A stretch of DNA of 64,000 nucleotides from Ignavibacteria bacterium. GTDB lineage: Bacteria > Bacteroidota > Ignavibacteria > Ignavibacteriales > SURF-24. Positions 15,195 through 23,473 of this stretch are shown here, piece by piece. Numbering within the stretch: position 1 is the stretch's first letter; every line of letters begins with the position of its first letter. The notes below the pieces were generated by a model. The model did no database searches. It had not been told where the DNA came from and was given only the letters and a program-made list of their open reading frames with translations. Both the position numbers and the translations under genes were made by a program. The stretch covers positions 352,669-416,668 of the forward strand of contig JAAXKN010000001.1 of assembly GCA_025612375.1 (NCBI GenBank), in the 5' to 3' direction.

Positions 15195-16384
15195 TCCACT
15201 TCCTCGCCCTTTAAGGGGTTTGTTCTTCCCTCTTCAATCGTAATAAGACAGTTTGACATGCTCATCTGCACCAGGTTGCCGGAGGACTGAAGTCCAACGG
15301 AACTTACAGAGAGTGTACCGTTTTCGTCCTTACTGACATATCCCCTTATAAAGTGCCTCTTTGAATCGGTTTTCTTTATGTCGTTTTTAAGGCTGGCCTT
15401 AATTAAGGGAATCTCCCTGCTTCCAAAACATTTCATGACGTTTGTTTTAACAAGCAGGTAAAAAGTAACCAAAGAAGAAACAGGGTTGCCGGGAAGCCCG
15501 AAAACAGGCTGGACAGCCGGGCCATTTTCCCTTAAGCCGAAAAGGACCGGTTTACCGGGCTTTATATTAATCTTATGAAAAAGCGTCTTAATACCCAGTT
15601 GGCTTAAAACTTCCCCTACAAAGTCATATTTTCCGACCGAGACTCCCCCGGTTGTAACCAGCACGTCGCAGTTATCAAGGGCATTACTGACTATGGACTT
15701 AATCTCATCTTTTTGATCCTTTGCAATGCCGAAGTTAACCGGGATCATGCCCATCTCTTTTACTGCGCTCAGGATTGAATAGAGGTTTGAGGCCCTGATT
15801 TTATCTCCCGCGGGCACATGAGCAGCGTCAATAAGTTCATCCCCTGTTGCAAGAACCCCTATTTTAAGCCTTTCCAGGACCTTAACTTCCACTTTTCCGC
15901 AGGAAGCAAGTGCCGCAATCTGTGGGGCTTTAAGGAAGGAATTTTTACTTACAGCAACCTGCCCCTTCAGGAGGTCCTGCCCCCTTTTTGAAACATTCAT
16001 CCCTAAGGTAAGCCTGGCATTGGTATTCAGGATTACATTCTGTTCTCTTATAAATACGTCTTCAACAGGTATTACAGTATCAAATCCCCCGGGAAGCCTG
16101 GCTCCGGTCATAACTGCAAGAGCCGAGACCCGGTCAGCGCTTATTTGGCTGAAATTTCCAGCCGCAATCTCTCCTTTTATGCTCCAGTTTCTGATGCCGG
16201 GATCAAATTTCACGGCAAAACCGTCCATGGCTGAGCTGTTAAATGGCGGAAGATCCACATCTGAAATTACGTCTTCTGCAAGTGTCCTTCCTTGTGCATC
16301 AGAAAGGCTGACATACTCGGTCCTTAGCTGAAGAGTTTTCAGTGTATTATAAATTATTTCATTTGCCTGGCTGAAGCTTATCAT
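15179..16384 (-). CDS. moeA: Molybdopterin molybdenumtransferase
   Basis: This 401-residue protein inserts molybdate into adenylylated molybdopterin. It shows the N-terminal MoeA motif LPPFNSSAMDGFAV, the AAGNF and MTGARLP segments, the MoCF domain with LVTTGGVSVGKYDFV, and GLPGNPVSS. Length is typical for MoeA. It is the first gene of the leftward mobA pair. moaD, moaE and mogA/moaB are not in the window, so the pathway must be completed elsewhere. Confidence 0.95.
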   Translation of the reverse strand: MISFSQANEIIYNTLKTLQLRTEYVSLSDAQGRTLAEDVISDVDLPPFNSSAMDGFAVKFDPGIRNWSIKGEIAAGNFSQISADRVSALAVMTGARLPGGFDTVIPVEDVFIREQNVILNTNARLTLGMNVSKRGQDLLKGQVAVSKNSFLKAPQIAALASCGKVEVKVLERLKIGVLATGDELIDAAHVPAGDKIRASNLYSILSAVKEMGMIPVNFGIAKDQKDEIKSIVSNALDNCDVLVTTGGVSVGKYDFVGEVLSQLGIKTLFHKINIKPGKPVLFGLRENGPAVQPVFGLPGNPVSSLVTFYLLVKTNVMKCFGSREIPLIKASLKNDIKKTDSKRHFIRGYVSKDENGTLSVSSVGLQSSGNLVQMSMSNCLITIEEGRTNPLKGEEVECIMI

Positions 16385-16482
16385 AATCCTATGTAATGTT
16401 AAGATACAAACACTATTAAATTAACAAGAAATGACTAAACAAGAAAGCTTATGATGTTTAGAGTGGGCCGGCAACAGGAAAT

Positions 16483-16519
16483 AAAAAAAATGCCGCCCAC
16501 ATTTACGGGACGGCATTTT
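16483..16519 (-). terminator. Rho-independent terminator
   Basis: On the minus strand a stem formed by TGCCGTCCC and GGGCGGCA (16491-16515, one bulged base, 8-nt loop) is followed by eight T residues (16483-16490). It ends leftward transcription coming from the polyferredoxin gene at 16721 and insulates moeA. Confidence 0.82.
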
Positions 16520-16522
16520 CAG

Positions 16523-16687
16523 GACTCCCTTTGGAGGAATAGCTGACAGGAGTCATCTTTATTTCAGCGATTTAATCGGTCGTGATTTCCGGGGAAGCCT
16601 TTCTACAAGGCTTTTCCTGAAAATATTTTAATAAAACCTGAATGATAAATCAATAAAGTTTCACTCTTATTTCTTTTATCATTCAGG
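16523..16687. other. Structured intergenic segment with three hairpins, no gene
   Basis: Between the stop at 16721 and the terminator lie three potential stems. They are a perfect 13-bp inverted repeat (16637-16649 with 16675-16687, 25-nt loop), an 11-bp stem with two G-T pairs (16591-16601 with 16607-16617), and a 6-bp stem (16523-16528 with 16549-16554). With the terminator they could form a long structured 3' untranslated region or a small RNA. No known riboswitch consensus was recognised. Confidence 0.45.
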
Positions 16688-16720
16688 ATTGTGATCTATA
16701 TCAAGCTCAGTTCTGCAGCA

Positions 16721-18691
16721 TCAGATCTTTTCATCTTCATCTGCAGCAAGATCCGCAGCTTTTACTACCTTGCCCTCAGGCTTAATATGGAAAGGATTTG
16801 GAATATCCTTCGTCTGAGTATCGCTTGTAAATATGGTCAGTACAGGCTTTACAAGAGCTTTTTTAATCTTTTCCACATTCGTTTTCGAAGGGTCAAAATA
16901 AACTATTGCACTTGGCGCATCCAGGTAGCGGGTTGAGAAACGTACGATTCCCTGATCAGCCGACAGGTGGCTTGTCAGAGAGCTGAAGCGCTGTCTAAGG
17001 GCAGGACTTGCCGCCTCAGGCATAGTGAAGACAAGGGCTGAAAGCTGTGATTTATCGTAAGTCTCATAATCATTGAATACCCTGTCGTACAATCTGAATA
17101 TGCGCTTTTTGTAGTCCGGAATTGAAAGGCTTCCGAGCTGTTTTCCGTCATCCTGAACTTCAAAATCTATCTTGACATTCTGAATGAGCTTTCCAAGCTG
17201 AACCTCAACTTCCTTCAATTCCACTTTCTGTTTTATTTTTACAGGGTTGGTCTTTGAGGCGTCATAGAATACGGTAAGCATAATCGGCTCGCCGTAGCGT
17301 GTTTCAAAGCCATAGACATTAGGATCCTGCTTGAGGGCACTGGCAAGATAAATAAAGTCGTAAAGGTCAAAAAGGTGGTTAACCCCAACCTGCCACATGG
17401 CAAGGTTTGTTATTGAAGGATCCTTTATCGGGCGGACTTCCTGCTTTGTCGGTGTGAACAGGGAAGCCTTTACCTTCTGTTCCGAAATTTTTGACGGATC
17501 ATAGTAAATCTTGACCGCATGTGCGCTTGCCCAGGTATCCAGTCCCACAATGCCTTCAACGGTTTCAAGTTTGCCTTTTAAGGCCATGGAGCTGCTGAAG
17601 CATTTAACATTCTTTAATCCCGAGCGCTCATATGTAGCAATATTTGAAACCGAGGCAAAATTTCCCCAGCGCTCGGCTATAGTGGTAAAGTTGAGCTGGC
17701 TTGCTGCTCCAAGGCTTAAGAAAAGGATAACAACAAAAGCCACAGGAGCCAGATGCTTTAATGATTTCTTGTTGTTAATTGAAAGAGTATTCTTGACCGG
17801 GCATGTATTGACACAGTCAGTGCAGAGCGTGCAGTCAATATGGTTTACCTTTTCAAACGTTGAAATCTTAATTCCCTGCGGGCATTTCTTGTCGCACAGA
17901 CCGCATGAAGTACACCTGTCCATGTTTCTTGTTACCTTTGGCATCGGGCTCAGGAAGCTTCTCATGAAACCAAGTTCTGTAATTAAACCCGAGGCTGCCA
18001 GGCCGCCAATGAGCCACGTGTAGCTCAGGCCGGGAATGCTGTACTTAGCTATGATGAAGGCAATAATAACGATGCCCGAGCCGATTACATTCATAAATAT
18101 GTTGCTCATTGCGCCAAGCGGGCAGAGGTATTTGCACCAGAAGAGCCTGAAGAATACTGCACCCAGAACTGCAAGAATAAATGCAGGAATTGACAAATAA
18201 AGAACTGTGTCCGGATTGCCGAACAGGTTTGCCGATGCAAAATAGGGGTCAAACTCCTTGCAGAAAAGTTCGCTTGAAGTCATTGTAAAATACATTGCCA
18301 GGAATAAAATAACGTATTTGAGCGCCCGGAAAGGCCTGTCCAAAAATTTCGGCATTTCGCGGCGTATTTTCAGTTTATCGCCCAGCCTTCCAAGCCATTC
18401 CGTCACAGTACCTATCGGGCAGGCAAAGCTGCAGAAGAGTTTGCCAACCAGAAGGACGCCTATTATAAGTCCTATACCCAGGGCCACCTGCACCTCGCCC
18501 ATTGTACAGGCCATAGTACCCTGGCTTAACTTGCTCATGAAAGATTCGACTCCGCCATAGGGGCAATATTTTTCAAAGTCGGCCGCATACCCCCTGTCAA
18601 AAGCCGGTCTTACAGCTACATATCCAACTAATCCCAGAAAGATAAACTGGAAGATGAGCCTGATTTTGTTTTTCATATGAAATTTCTTCAT
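16721..18691 (-). CDS. NapH/NosR-type polyferredoxin membrane protein with three C-terminal HMA-like repeats
   Basis: The protein has about 656 residues. The N-terminal half has five to six membrane helices with two CxxxCP motifs (FCSFACPIG and WCKYLCPLG) typical of NapH/NosR-type electron-transfer proteins. A cytoplasmic 2x[4Fe-4S] ferredoxin follows (CTSCGLCDKKCP, CTLCTDCVNTCP, about 255-310) and then another helix. The C-terminal 290 residues hold three ferredoxin-fold repeats, each ending in a variant of YDPSKTxxxKIKxxL. The first begins VKCFSSS, where an HMA domain would have CxxC. The start is taken at ATG 18691 because of an upstream GGGAG; an in-frame TTG lies at 18724. It may pass electrons from quinol or ferredoxin to an extracytoplasmic acceptor; the repeats may sense or bind a metal or partner. 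Confidence 0.82.
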   Translation of the reverse strand: MKKFHMKNKIRLIFQFIFLGLVGYVAVRPAFDRGYAADFEKYCPYGGVESFMSKLSQGTMACTMGEVQVALGIGLIIGVLLVGKLFCSFACPIGTVTEWLGRLGDKLKIRREMPKFLDRPFRALKYVILFLAMYFTMTSSELFCKEFDPYFASANLFGNPDTVLYLSIPAFILAVLGAVFFRLFWCKYLCPLGAMSNIFMNVIGSGIVIIAFIIAKYSIPGLSYTWLIGGLAASGLITELGFMRSFLSPMPKVTRNMDRCTSCGLCDKKCPQGIKISTFEKVNHIDCTLCTDCVNTCPVKNTLSINNKKSLKHLAPVAFVVILFLSLGAASQLNFTTIAERWGNFASVSNIATYERSGLKNVKCFSSSMALKGKLETVEGIVGLDTWASAHAVKIYYDPSKISEQKVKASLFTPTKQEVRPIKDPSITNLAMWQVGVNHLFDLYDFIYLASALKQDPNVYGFETRYGEPIMLTVFYDASKTNPVKIKQKVELKEVEVQLGKLIQNVKIDFEVQDDGKQLGSLSIPDYKKRIFRLYDRVFNDYETYDKSQLSALVFTMPEAASPALRQRFSSLTSHLSADQGIVRFSTRYLDAPSAIVYFDPSKTNVEKIKKALVKPVLTIFTSDTQTKDIPNPFHIKPEGKVVKAADLAADEDEKI

Positions 18692-18753
18692 CTGAAACTG
18701 TCTCCCGAAAAATTTACTTTTCAAATAATTAATAATTCAAAGCCGGAAAATCC

Positions 18754-18780
18754 ATCCCCGGGGTTTTATTCCCCGGGGAT
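18754..18780. terminator. Strong 10-bp GC hairpin between the M16 peptidase and polyferredoxin genes
   Basis: ATCCCCGGGG (18754-18763) pairs exactly with CCCCGGGGAT (18771-18780) around a 7-nt loop. It sits in the 102-bp gap between the M16 stop and the next start. On the minus strand it is followed by GGATTTTCC, a poor U-tract, so it may attenuate rather than stop the upstream transcript. Confidence 0.55.
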
Positions 18781-18793
18781 AAGAGATTATCAC

Positions 18794-21616
18794 TTATAAT
18801 TTGTCGACCAGATGATCCAGTGAGTGTTCCTCAATTGGGCCATCAACTACAAGAATAAATTTATCAAGTGTGAAGTATTTTTTAGCCACACGCAGCACAT
18901 CATCCTTTGTAATTGCAAGAATTCTCTGTCCTTTCTTGTCGAAGCTGTCCAGAGGTCTCTTGTCGAGAATGAGGTCCCAAGTAATGCTTGCAACGTCATC
19001 CGGTGTCTCTATCATTAAAGGAAGCAGGCCTAACTGGCGGTTTTTGGCAGCAGTGAGTTCCGCATCGGTAATTCCGCTTTCGAGGAGCTTTCTGATTTCC
19101 TTAAAAATACCTGTTATTACCTTCTCAACATTCTTAGGTCCTGTTTTAGTGTTGAATTTCCAGTATCCAATGTGGTCTGTAGGAGCCCAGAATTCGCTCT
19201 TGAGGCCGTAAATTAAGCCCTGCTTGTCGCGGAGCTCAATACCCATTCTGGAAGTAAGCGCGCTTGAAGCAAGTATATAGTTAAGAACTGAGATTGTTTC
19301 CTTTTCATCCGGGTCAACGTTATTAAAAGGACTGAAGCCGAGGTTGATAGTGCATTCGGTGTAATCCTTTTCAGGGAACACTTTAATTTCCTTGTCTGAG
19401 AGTCCCTTAGCCTCGGGAATTTTAACTGTTTCCGGAGTCTTGGTCGGGTTCTTCCACTGGCCGAAGTGCCTGTTGACGAGCGCCTTCATTTCTTCAGGTT
19501 TCATGTCGCCAACCATGAGGATGATCATGTCCTCGGGGCGGAAATATTTTGAATGCAGGTTTTTAATGTCATCAAGAGTAATGCTCTTTACCGTCTCTTC
19601 TGTAGGCTTTACCTTTGAGTACGGGTGGCCGTCATAAAGTTTATTGTACATATAGTAAAATGCCTGCATGCTGGTCTGCTTCATCTGGTTGCGGGCAGAT
19701 ATTTCATATCTGGGTTTTACCTTTGCTAGGTCTTCCTGCCTGAGTCCCGGATTGGCTACAATGTCGAATGAAGTCTGCATCATTTCATCAGCATTTTCCT
19801 TCAGAGAGTATCCCTGGAAGGTAAATCCCCTGTAGCTGCCGCCGATCTGGAAACTGAATGGAACAAAAGCCATCCTCTCTGAAAGAGAGTCATAGGACAT
19901 AGTCTGTGTACCTCTTGACATAACATCGCCCAGGACGTTGCATATGCCGGGCTTCTGGCCTTCATTCGCTTCAAGAATGTTGCCGCTTTCAAAGCGTCCG
20001 ACTATAGTAAGAGTTGGAGTCATATGGTTTTCAATTGCGTAGAGTGTTACGCCGTTATCCAGCTTCATTACGTTAATTGAAGGCATTATTGCCTTGGGCT
20101 TAATAAGTTCATCAAGACTGTTGCCGCTGACTATATTATAGAGGTCGAGAGGCGACTTATAATAGAACTCATTTTCAGGAAGCAGGTTGTTTATATCCTG
20201 CTGATCTGTATCAGTTTTCTGTTCATCGATATCTTCTTTTGCAGCGGCAACTTTTTTGTTTTTGCCGTCCTTGGATTTTGGAATCAGGTAACCGACGGTA
20301 ACTTTTTCCTGTCCGAAATACTTATTCATAACCCTGATGATATCATCCTTTGTTACGCTAAGCACTCTTTTGGAAAACTCGCCCAGGTACTCATGGCCGA
20401 AAAATGCTTCATAGCGGCTTATTCTTGAGCCAATGTCTGTATTCTTTGTATATGAGGTAACTTCACCAAACTTAAACCTGTTCTTCACCTTCTGGAGTTC
20501 ATGGTCCGAAACAGGTTCTGTCTGCATGCGTGTAATTTCCTCCCATACCATCTCTTCGGCACGGTCCATGCTGCTGTCGGGTTTCATTCCGACACCAATT
20601 GAGAAGAGCCCCGGGTCCTTGGTCATTCCGAATCCGCCTGAGGCCATGGAAGCTATCTGAGCTTTTTCGACTAATCTTTTATAGAGTCTTGCATCCCTGC
20701 TTTTTTCGCAAAGTATCATACCTGCAACCCTGAGAGCAGCAGCATCTGAATCAGCATAAAGAGGAGCATGGAATGACATCCTGAAAGAGCAATCGGAAAT
20801 ATCGCTGTGCTTAACCGTAAATGACTTGCGTACTCTCTGCGGCTGTTCAACCGCATAGATATCCTGTACTTCCGGTCCCTTAGGAATTTTTTCATAATAC
20901 TTCTTTACAAGGCCGAGCATTTTGTCTGTTTCAAAATCACCGACCAGCACAAGAAAAGCATTGTTTGGAGTATAGTAAGTTTTATAATATTTGTATGCAT
21001 CGTCTCTTGAGATGTGGGCCAGGTCACTCGGCCATCCGATAATAGGGTCACGGTTTGGATGACTGTCGTAAGCAACAGAGTTCATGGTCTCTGAAAATAT
21101 ACCGTTAGGGGTACTTTCAGATCTCATTCTTCTTTCCTGCTTTATTACTTCCACTTCCGGCTTGAATTCATCAGGTGCAAACGTGCTGTTAAGCATTCTG
21201 TCTGATTCGATATCAAGGGCAAGTTCAATTTTGTTCTTTGGAAGATACTCATAGTAGCTCGTCATATCGTTTGCTGTAAAAGCATTAAAGACGCCTGAAT
21301 TTTCGCTTATCTTCTTGGATACGGCACCCTTGCCGTACTTCTTTGTTCCCTTGAACATCATATGTTCAACAATGTGGGAAATGCCTGTTATGCCTAGCCT
21401 TTCATTCCTGGAACCAACCTTGTAAGTCAGCTGGTGATAAATTAAAGGGGCGGTATGCCTTTCCATTGTAAGCACCACAAGGCCGTTTTTCAGGGAATGC
21501 TTGTAGAGCTTGCCTTCCTCGTAGGTGGCCTTCTGCGCCATACTTACCTGGGATACCAGGATAAGAGCCAAAACAATTACTGAGAATTTTACCTTACAGG
21601 TAATGTTTTTCCTCAT
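18794..21616 (-). CDS. M16 zinc metallopeptidase, two-module secreted form
   Basis: This 940-residue exported peptidase has a signal peptide ending VSMAQ at about residue 28. The first M16 module carries the inverted zinc motif HIVEHMMFKG (HxxEH), with a downstream Glu in the ALDIESDRM segment region. The second module (about 510-940) keeps the fold (FRPEDMILMVGDM, YILASSALTSRMG) but has no HxxEH, as is normal for the inactive half. A Lys/Asp/Gln-rich linker joins them. It probably degrades peptides in the periplasm. It follows the M28 peptidase gene by 44 nt. Confidence 0.92.
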   Translation of the reverse strand: MRKNITCKVKFSVIVLALILVSQVSMAQKATYEEGKLYKHSLKNGLVVLTMERHTAPLIYHQLTYKVGSRNERLGITGISHIVEHMMFKGTKKYGKGAVSKKISENSGVFNAFTANDMTSYYEYLPKNKIELALDIESDRMLNSTFAPDEFKPEVEVIKQERRMRSESTPNGIFSETMNSVAYDSHPNRDPIIGWPSDLAHISRDDAYKYYKTYYTPNNAFLVLVGDFETDKMLGLVKKYYEKIPKGPEVQDIYAVEQPQRVRKSFTVKHSDISDCSFRMSFHAPLYADSDAAALRVAGMILCEKSRDARLYKRLVEKAQIASMASGGFGMTKDPGLFSIGVGMKPDSSMDRAEEMVWEEITRMQTEPVSDHELQKVKNRFKFGEVTSYTKNTDIGSRISRYEAFFGHEYLGEFSKRVLSVTKDDIIRVMNKYFGQEKVTVGYLIPKSKDGKNKKVAAAKEDIDEQKTDTDQQDINNLLPENEFYYKSPLDLYNIVSGNSLDELIKPKAIMPSINVMKLDNGVTLYAIENHMTPTLTIVGRFESGNILEANEGQKPGICNVLGDVMSRGTQTMSYDSLSERMAFVPFSFQIGGSYRGFTFQGYSLKENADEMMQTSFDIVANPGLRQEDLAKVKPRYEISARNQMKQTSMQAFYYMYNKLYDGHPYSKVKPTEETVKSITLDDIKNLHSKYFRPEDMIILMVGDMKPEEMKALVNRHFGQWKNPTKTPETVKIPEAKGLSDKEIKVFPEKDYTECTINLGFSPFNNVDPDEKETISVLNYILASSALTSRMGIELRDKQGLIYGLKSEFWAPTDHIGYWKFNTKTGPKNVEKVITGIFKEIRKLLESGITDAELTAAKNRQLGLLPLMIETPDDVASITWDLILDKRPLDSFDKKGQRILAITKDDVLRVAKKYFTLDKFILVVDGPIEEHSLDHLVDKL

Positions 21617-21660
21617 TTACTACTCCATACAATAAATTGATAATTAATAGAATTACTGCT

Positions 21661-23412
21661 TTACTTACTTTTCCTGCCCTTTCCCATACGGCTCTGTGAC
21701 TCGCGCACAATTTCAATTCTCTCATCCATCGATACTTCTTTAAATGCAGGCTTTACGGTTTCATTTCCGGTAATCCACGCGGTCAAATATGCCAGTTTCG
21801 TAACATTCACTGCTTTTTCAACATCAACTTTCTCCAGATCATCTGTCGGCATATGACAATCCTCATGCATACCGCAAAAGAAAAACAACGACGGGATTCC
21901 TTTCCTCAGAAAGGGACCCTGGTCACTGGCCATTGTATAAAGGCCAGTGTTATAGAACAAATTCATTGACAGTTTCCCGTTGGCCCTTTCAGCAATCCTG
22001 ATGAGCTCCCGGCTGTAGAACGCCCCGCCAAGGAACAGGTCATTCCTTCCATTACGGCTGATCATATCCAGGTTAAGCATTGCCACGGTTTTATCCAGGG
22101 GCTTTAATGGCTGCTCATTCACATAATATTTGGAACCAAGCATGCCGCGTTCCTCGCCCGAAAAGGCCACAAAAAGGATGCTCCTTTTGGAGGGGTATTT
22201 TGAAAATGCTTCTGCAATCTCCAGCATTCCCGAGACCCCGGATGCATTGTCATCTGCCCCGTTGTGGATTTTCCCTACGTTTTCACTAATCCCGGATCCG
22301 TATTGCCCCAGGCCAATATGATCGTAGTGGGCGCCAACGACTACAAATTCATCCTTCAGGACGGGGTCGCTTCCTTCAATTATTCCTGCAACGTTCTGCG
22401 CATTTAAGATCTCTTCATCAAAAGAGATATCGAAGCTCACGTTCCTATTTGCAAACTCAAAGGACCCCGGACTCAGGCCTTTGTCTATGTCTTCAAGCAC
22501 TCCTTGCAGATTTCGCTCATTCCCGTCAAAAAGCTCATTCAGGATCTTCCCGGAGGCATAAATTACCGGGATCTTCTTCTTCTCCTGTCCCGGCAGTGAG
22601 AATATGTCCCTCTGTAATGTGTGCAGAAACTTTTCATACTTAATGCTTAGAGGAGGCTCATTTTTAAAAGGTGAGCTCACAATAATTACGGCCAGGGCTC
22701 CTTTTTCTTCTGCCAGATCGGCTTTCCTCAACGGGTTACGGTAGAGTACATTCCTGGATTTTGAAAACAGGCTGGCTGTATCACGTTCCTGCGGGAATCC
22801 GTCTACTATCAGTACAATTTTATCCTTCACGTCCAGGCTTTTTCCATTTTTGTCCACGTAATCGCTGTAGCCGTTTTCACCCTTATCTATTCCATAGCCT
22901 GCAAAGACAACAGGAGCCGAGATGCTGATGTTTTCAGGAATAGAGAACTGGACGAGAAAGTCGTTCAGATACTTAAATGACTGCCTAAAACTGCCTTGTG
23001 GAAAATTCCGTGTAACAGAAAGGCTGTTTTTGTCCGAAATTTTGGACCTCTTTATCACGAACTTTTGAAAATAAGGGTCATTTACAGAAGCATCTTCAAA
23101 AGGCACTAAGTTGTTTTCATCCTCACCTTCAGCACTTTTATGCACCACCTTTTTAGGTGTTGTAAATAAAGGCTTAAGCCCGAGAAGCCTGAATTTTTCA
23201 GCTATATAATCTGCCGCCTCAAGATTCTCCCTGCTTCCCGAGGGCCTTCCCTTCATGCTGTCTGCGGCAAGAACAGAAATGGTCTTATAAATTTCCTTTT
23301 TGTTTATTGTTGAGAGCCCCTTTTCATATCCCTCAGGGATCTGTGCAAGAGTTCCTCCGTGCATTAAAATAAAGCAGATAAAACCGGCAGATATCATTTT
23401 TAGAGGCTGCAT
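21661..23412 (-). CDS. M28 family zinc aminopeptidase with PA-like insert
   Basis: This secreted protein of 583 residues has a signal peptide (cleavage after GGTLAQ). The M28 zinc ligands can be followed: GAHYDHIG, HNGADDNASG, FSGEERGMLGS (Glu-Glu pair), LNLDMISR and EDCHMPTDDLE. A protease-associated-like insert precedes the catalytic core (about 165-310). It most likely trims N-terminal residues from peptides outside the cytoplasm. A ribosome site AAGGA supports the start. The neighbouring genes are a type IX cargo protein and another peptidase, which suggests joint handling of extracellular peptides. Confidence 0.92.
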   Translation of the reverse strand: MQPLKMISAGFICFILMHGGTLAQIPEGYEKGLSTINKKEIYKTISVLAADSMKGRPSGSRENLEAADYIAEKFRLLGLKPLFTTPKKVVHKSAEGEDENNLVPFEDASVNDPYFQKFVIKRSKISDKNSLSVTRNFPQGSFRQSFKYLNDFLVQFSIPENISISAPVVFAGYGIDKGENGYSDYVDKNGKSLDVKDKIVLIVDGFPQERDTASLFSKSRNVLYRNPLRKADLAEEKGALAVIIVSSPFKNEPPLSIKYEKFLHTLQRDIFSLPGQEKKKIPVIYASGKILNELFDGNERNLQGVLEDIDKGLSPGSFEFANRNVSFDISFDEEILNAQNVAGIIEGSDPVLKDEFVVVGAHYDHIGLGQYGSGISENVGKIHNGADDNASGVSGMLEIAEAFSKYPSKRSILFVAFSGEERGMLGSKYYVNEQPLKPLDKTVAMLNLDMISRNGRNDLFLGGAFYSRELIRIAERANGKLSMNLFYNTGLYTMASDQGPFLRKGIPSLFFFCGMHEDCHMPTDDLEKVDVEKAVNVTKLAYLTAWITGNETVKPAFKEVSMDERIEIVRESQSRMGKGRKSK

Positions 23413-23473
23413 TTTTTCCTTAGTTCATATTGTTCGGTTGTTAAAGGCAGAAAAGTAATTTCCTGCCTATAAA

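Noticed and set aside
17511-18023. Plus-strand open frame of 170 codons opposite the polyferredoxin gene
   Set aside because: It is antisense to clear ferredoxin and membrane segments; there is no plausible ribosome site or domain.
18794-20080. Missing HxxEH in the second half of the M16 peptidase as a novelty
   Set aside because: Loss of the zinc motif in the second module is normal for two-module M16 peptidases.
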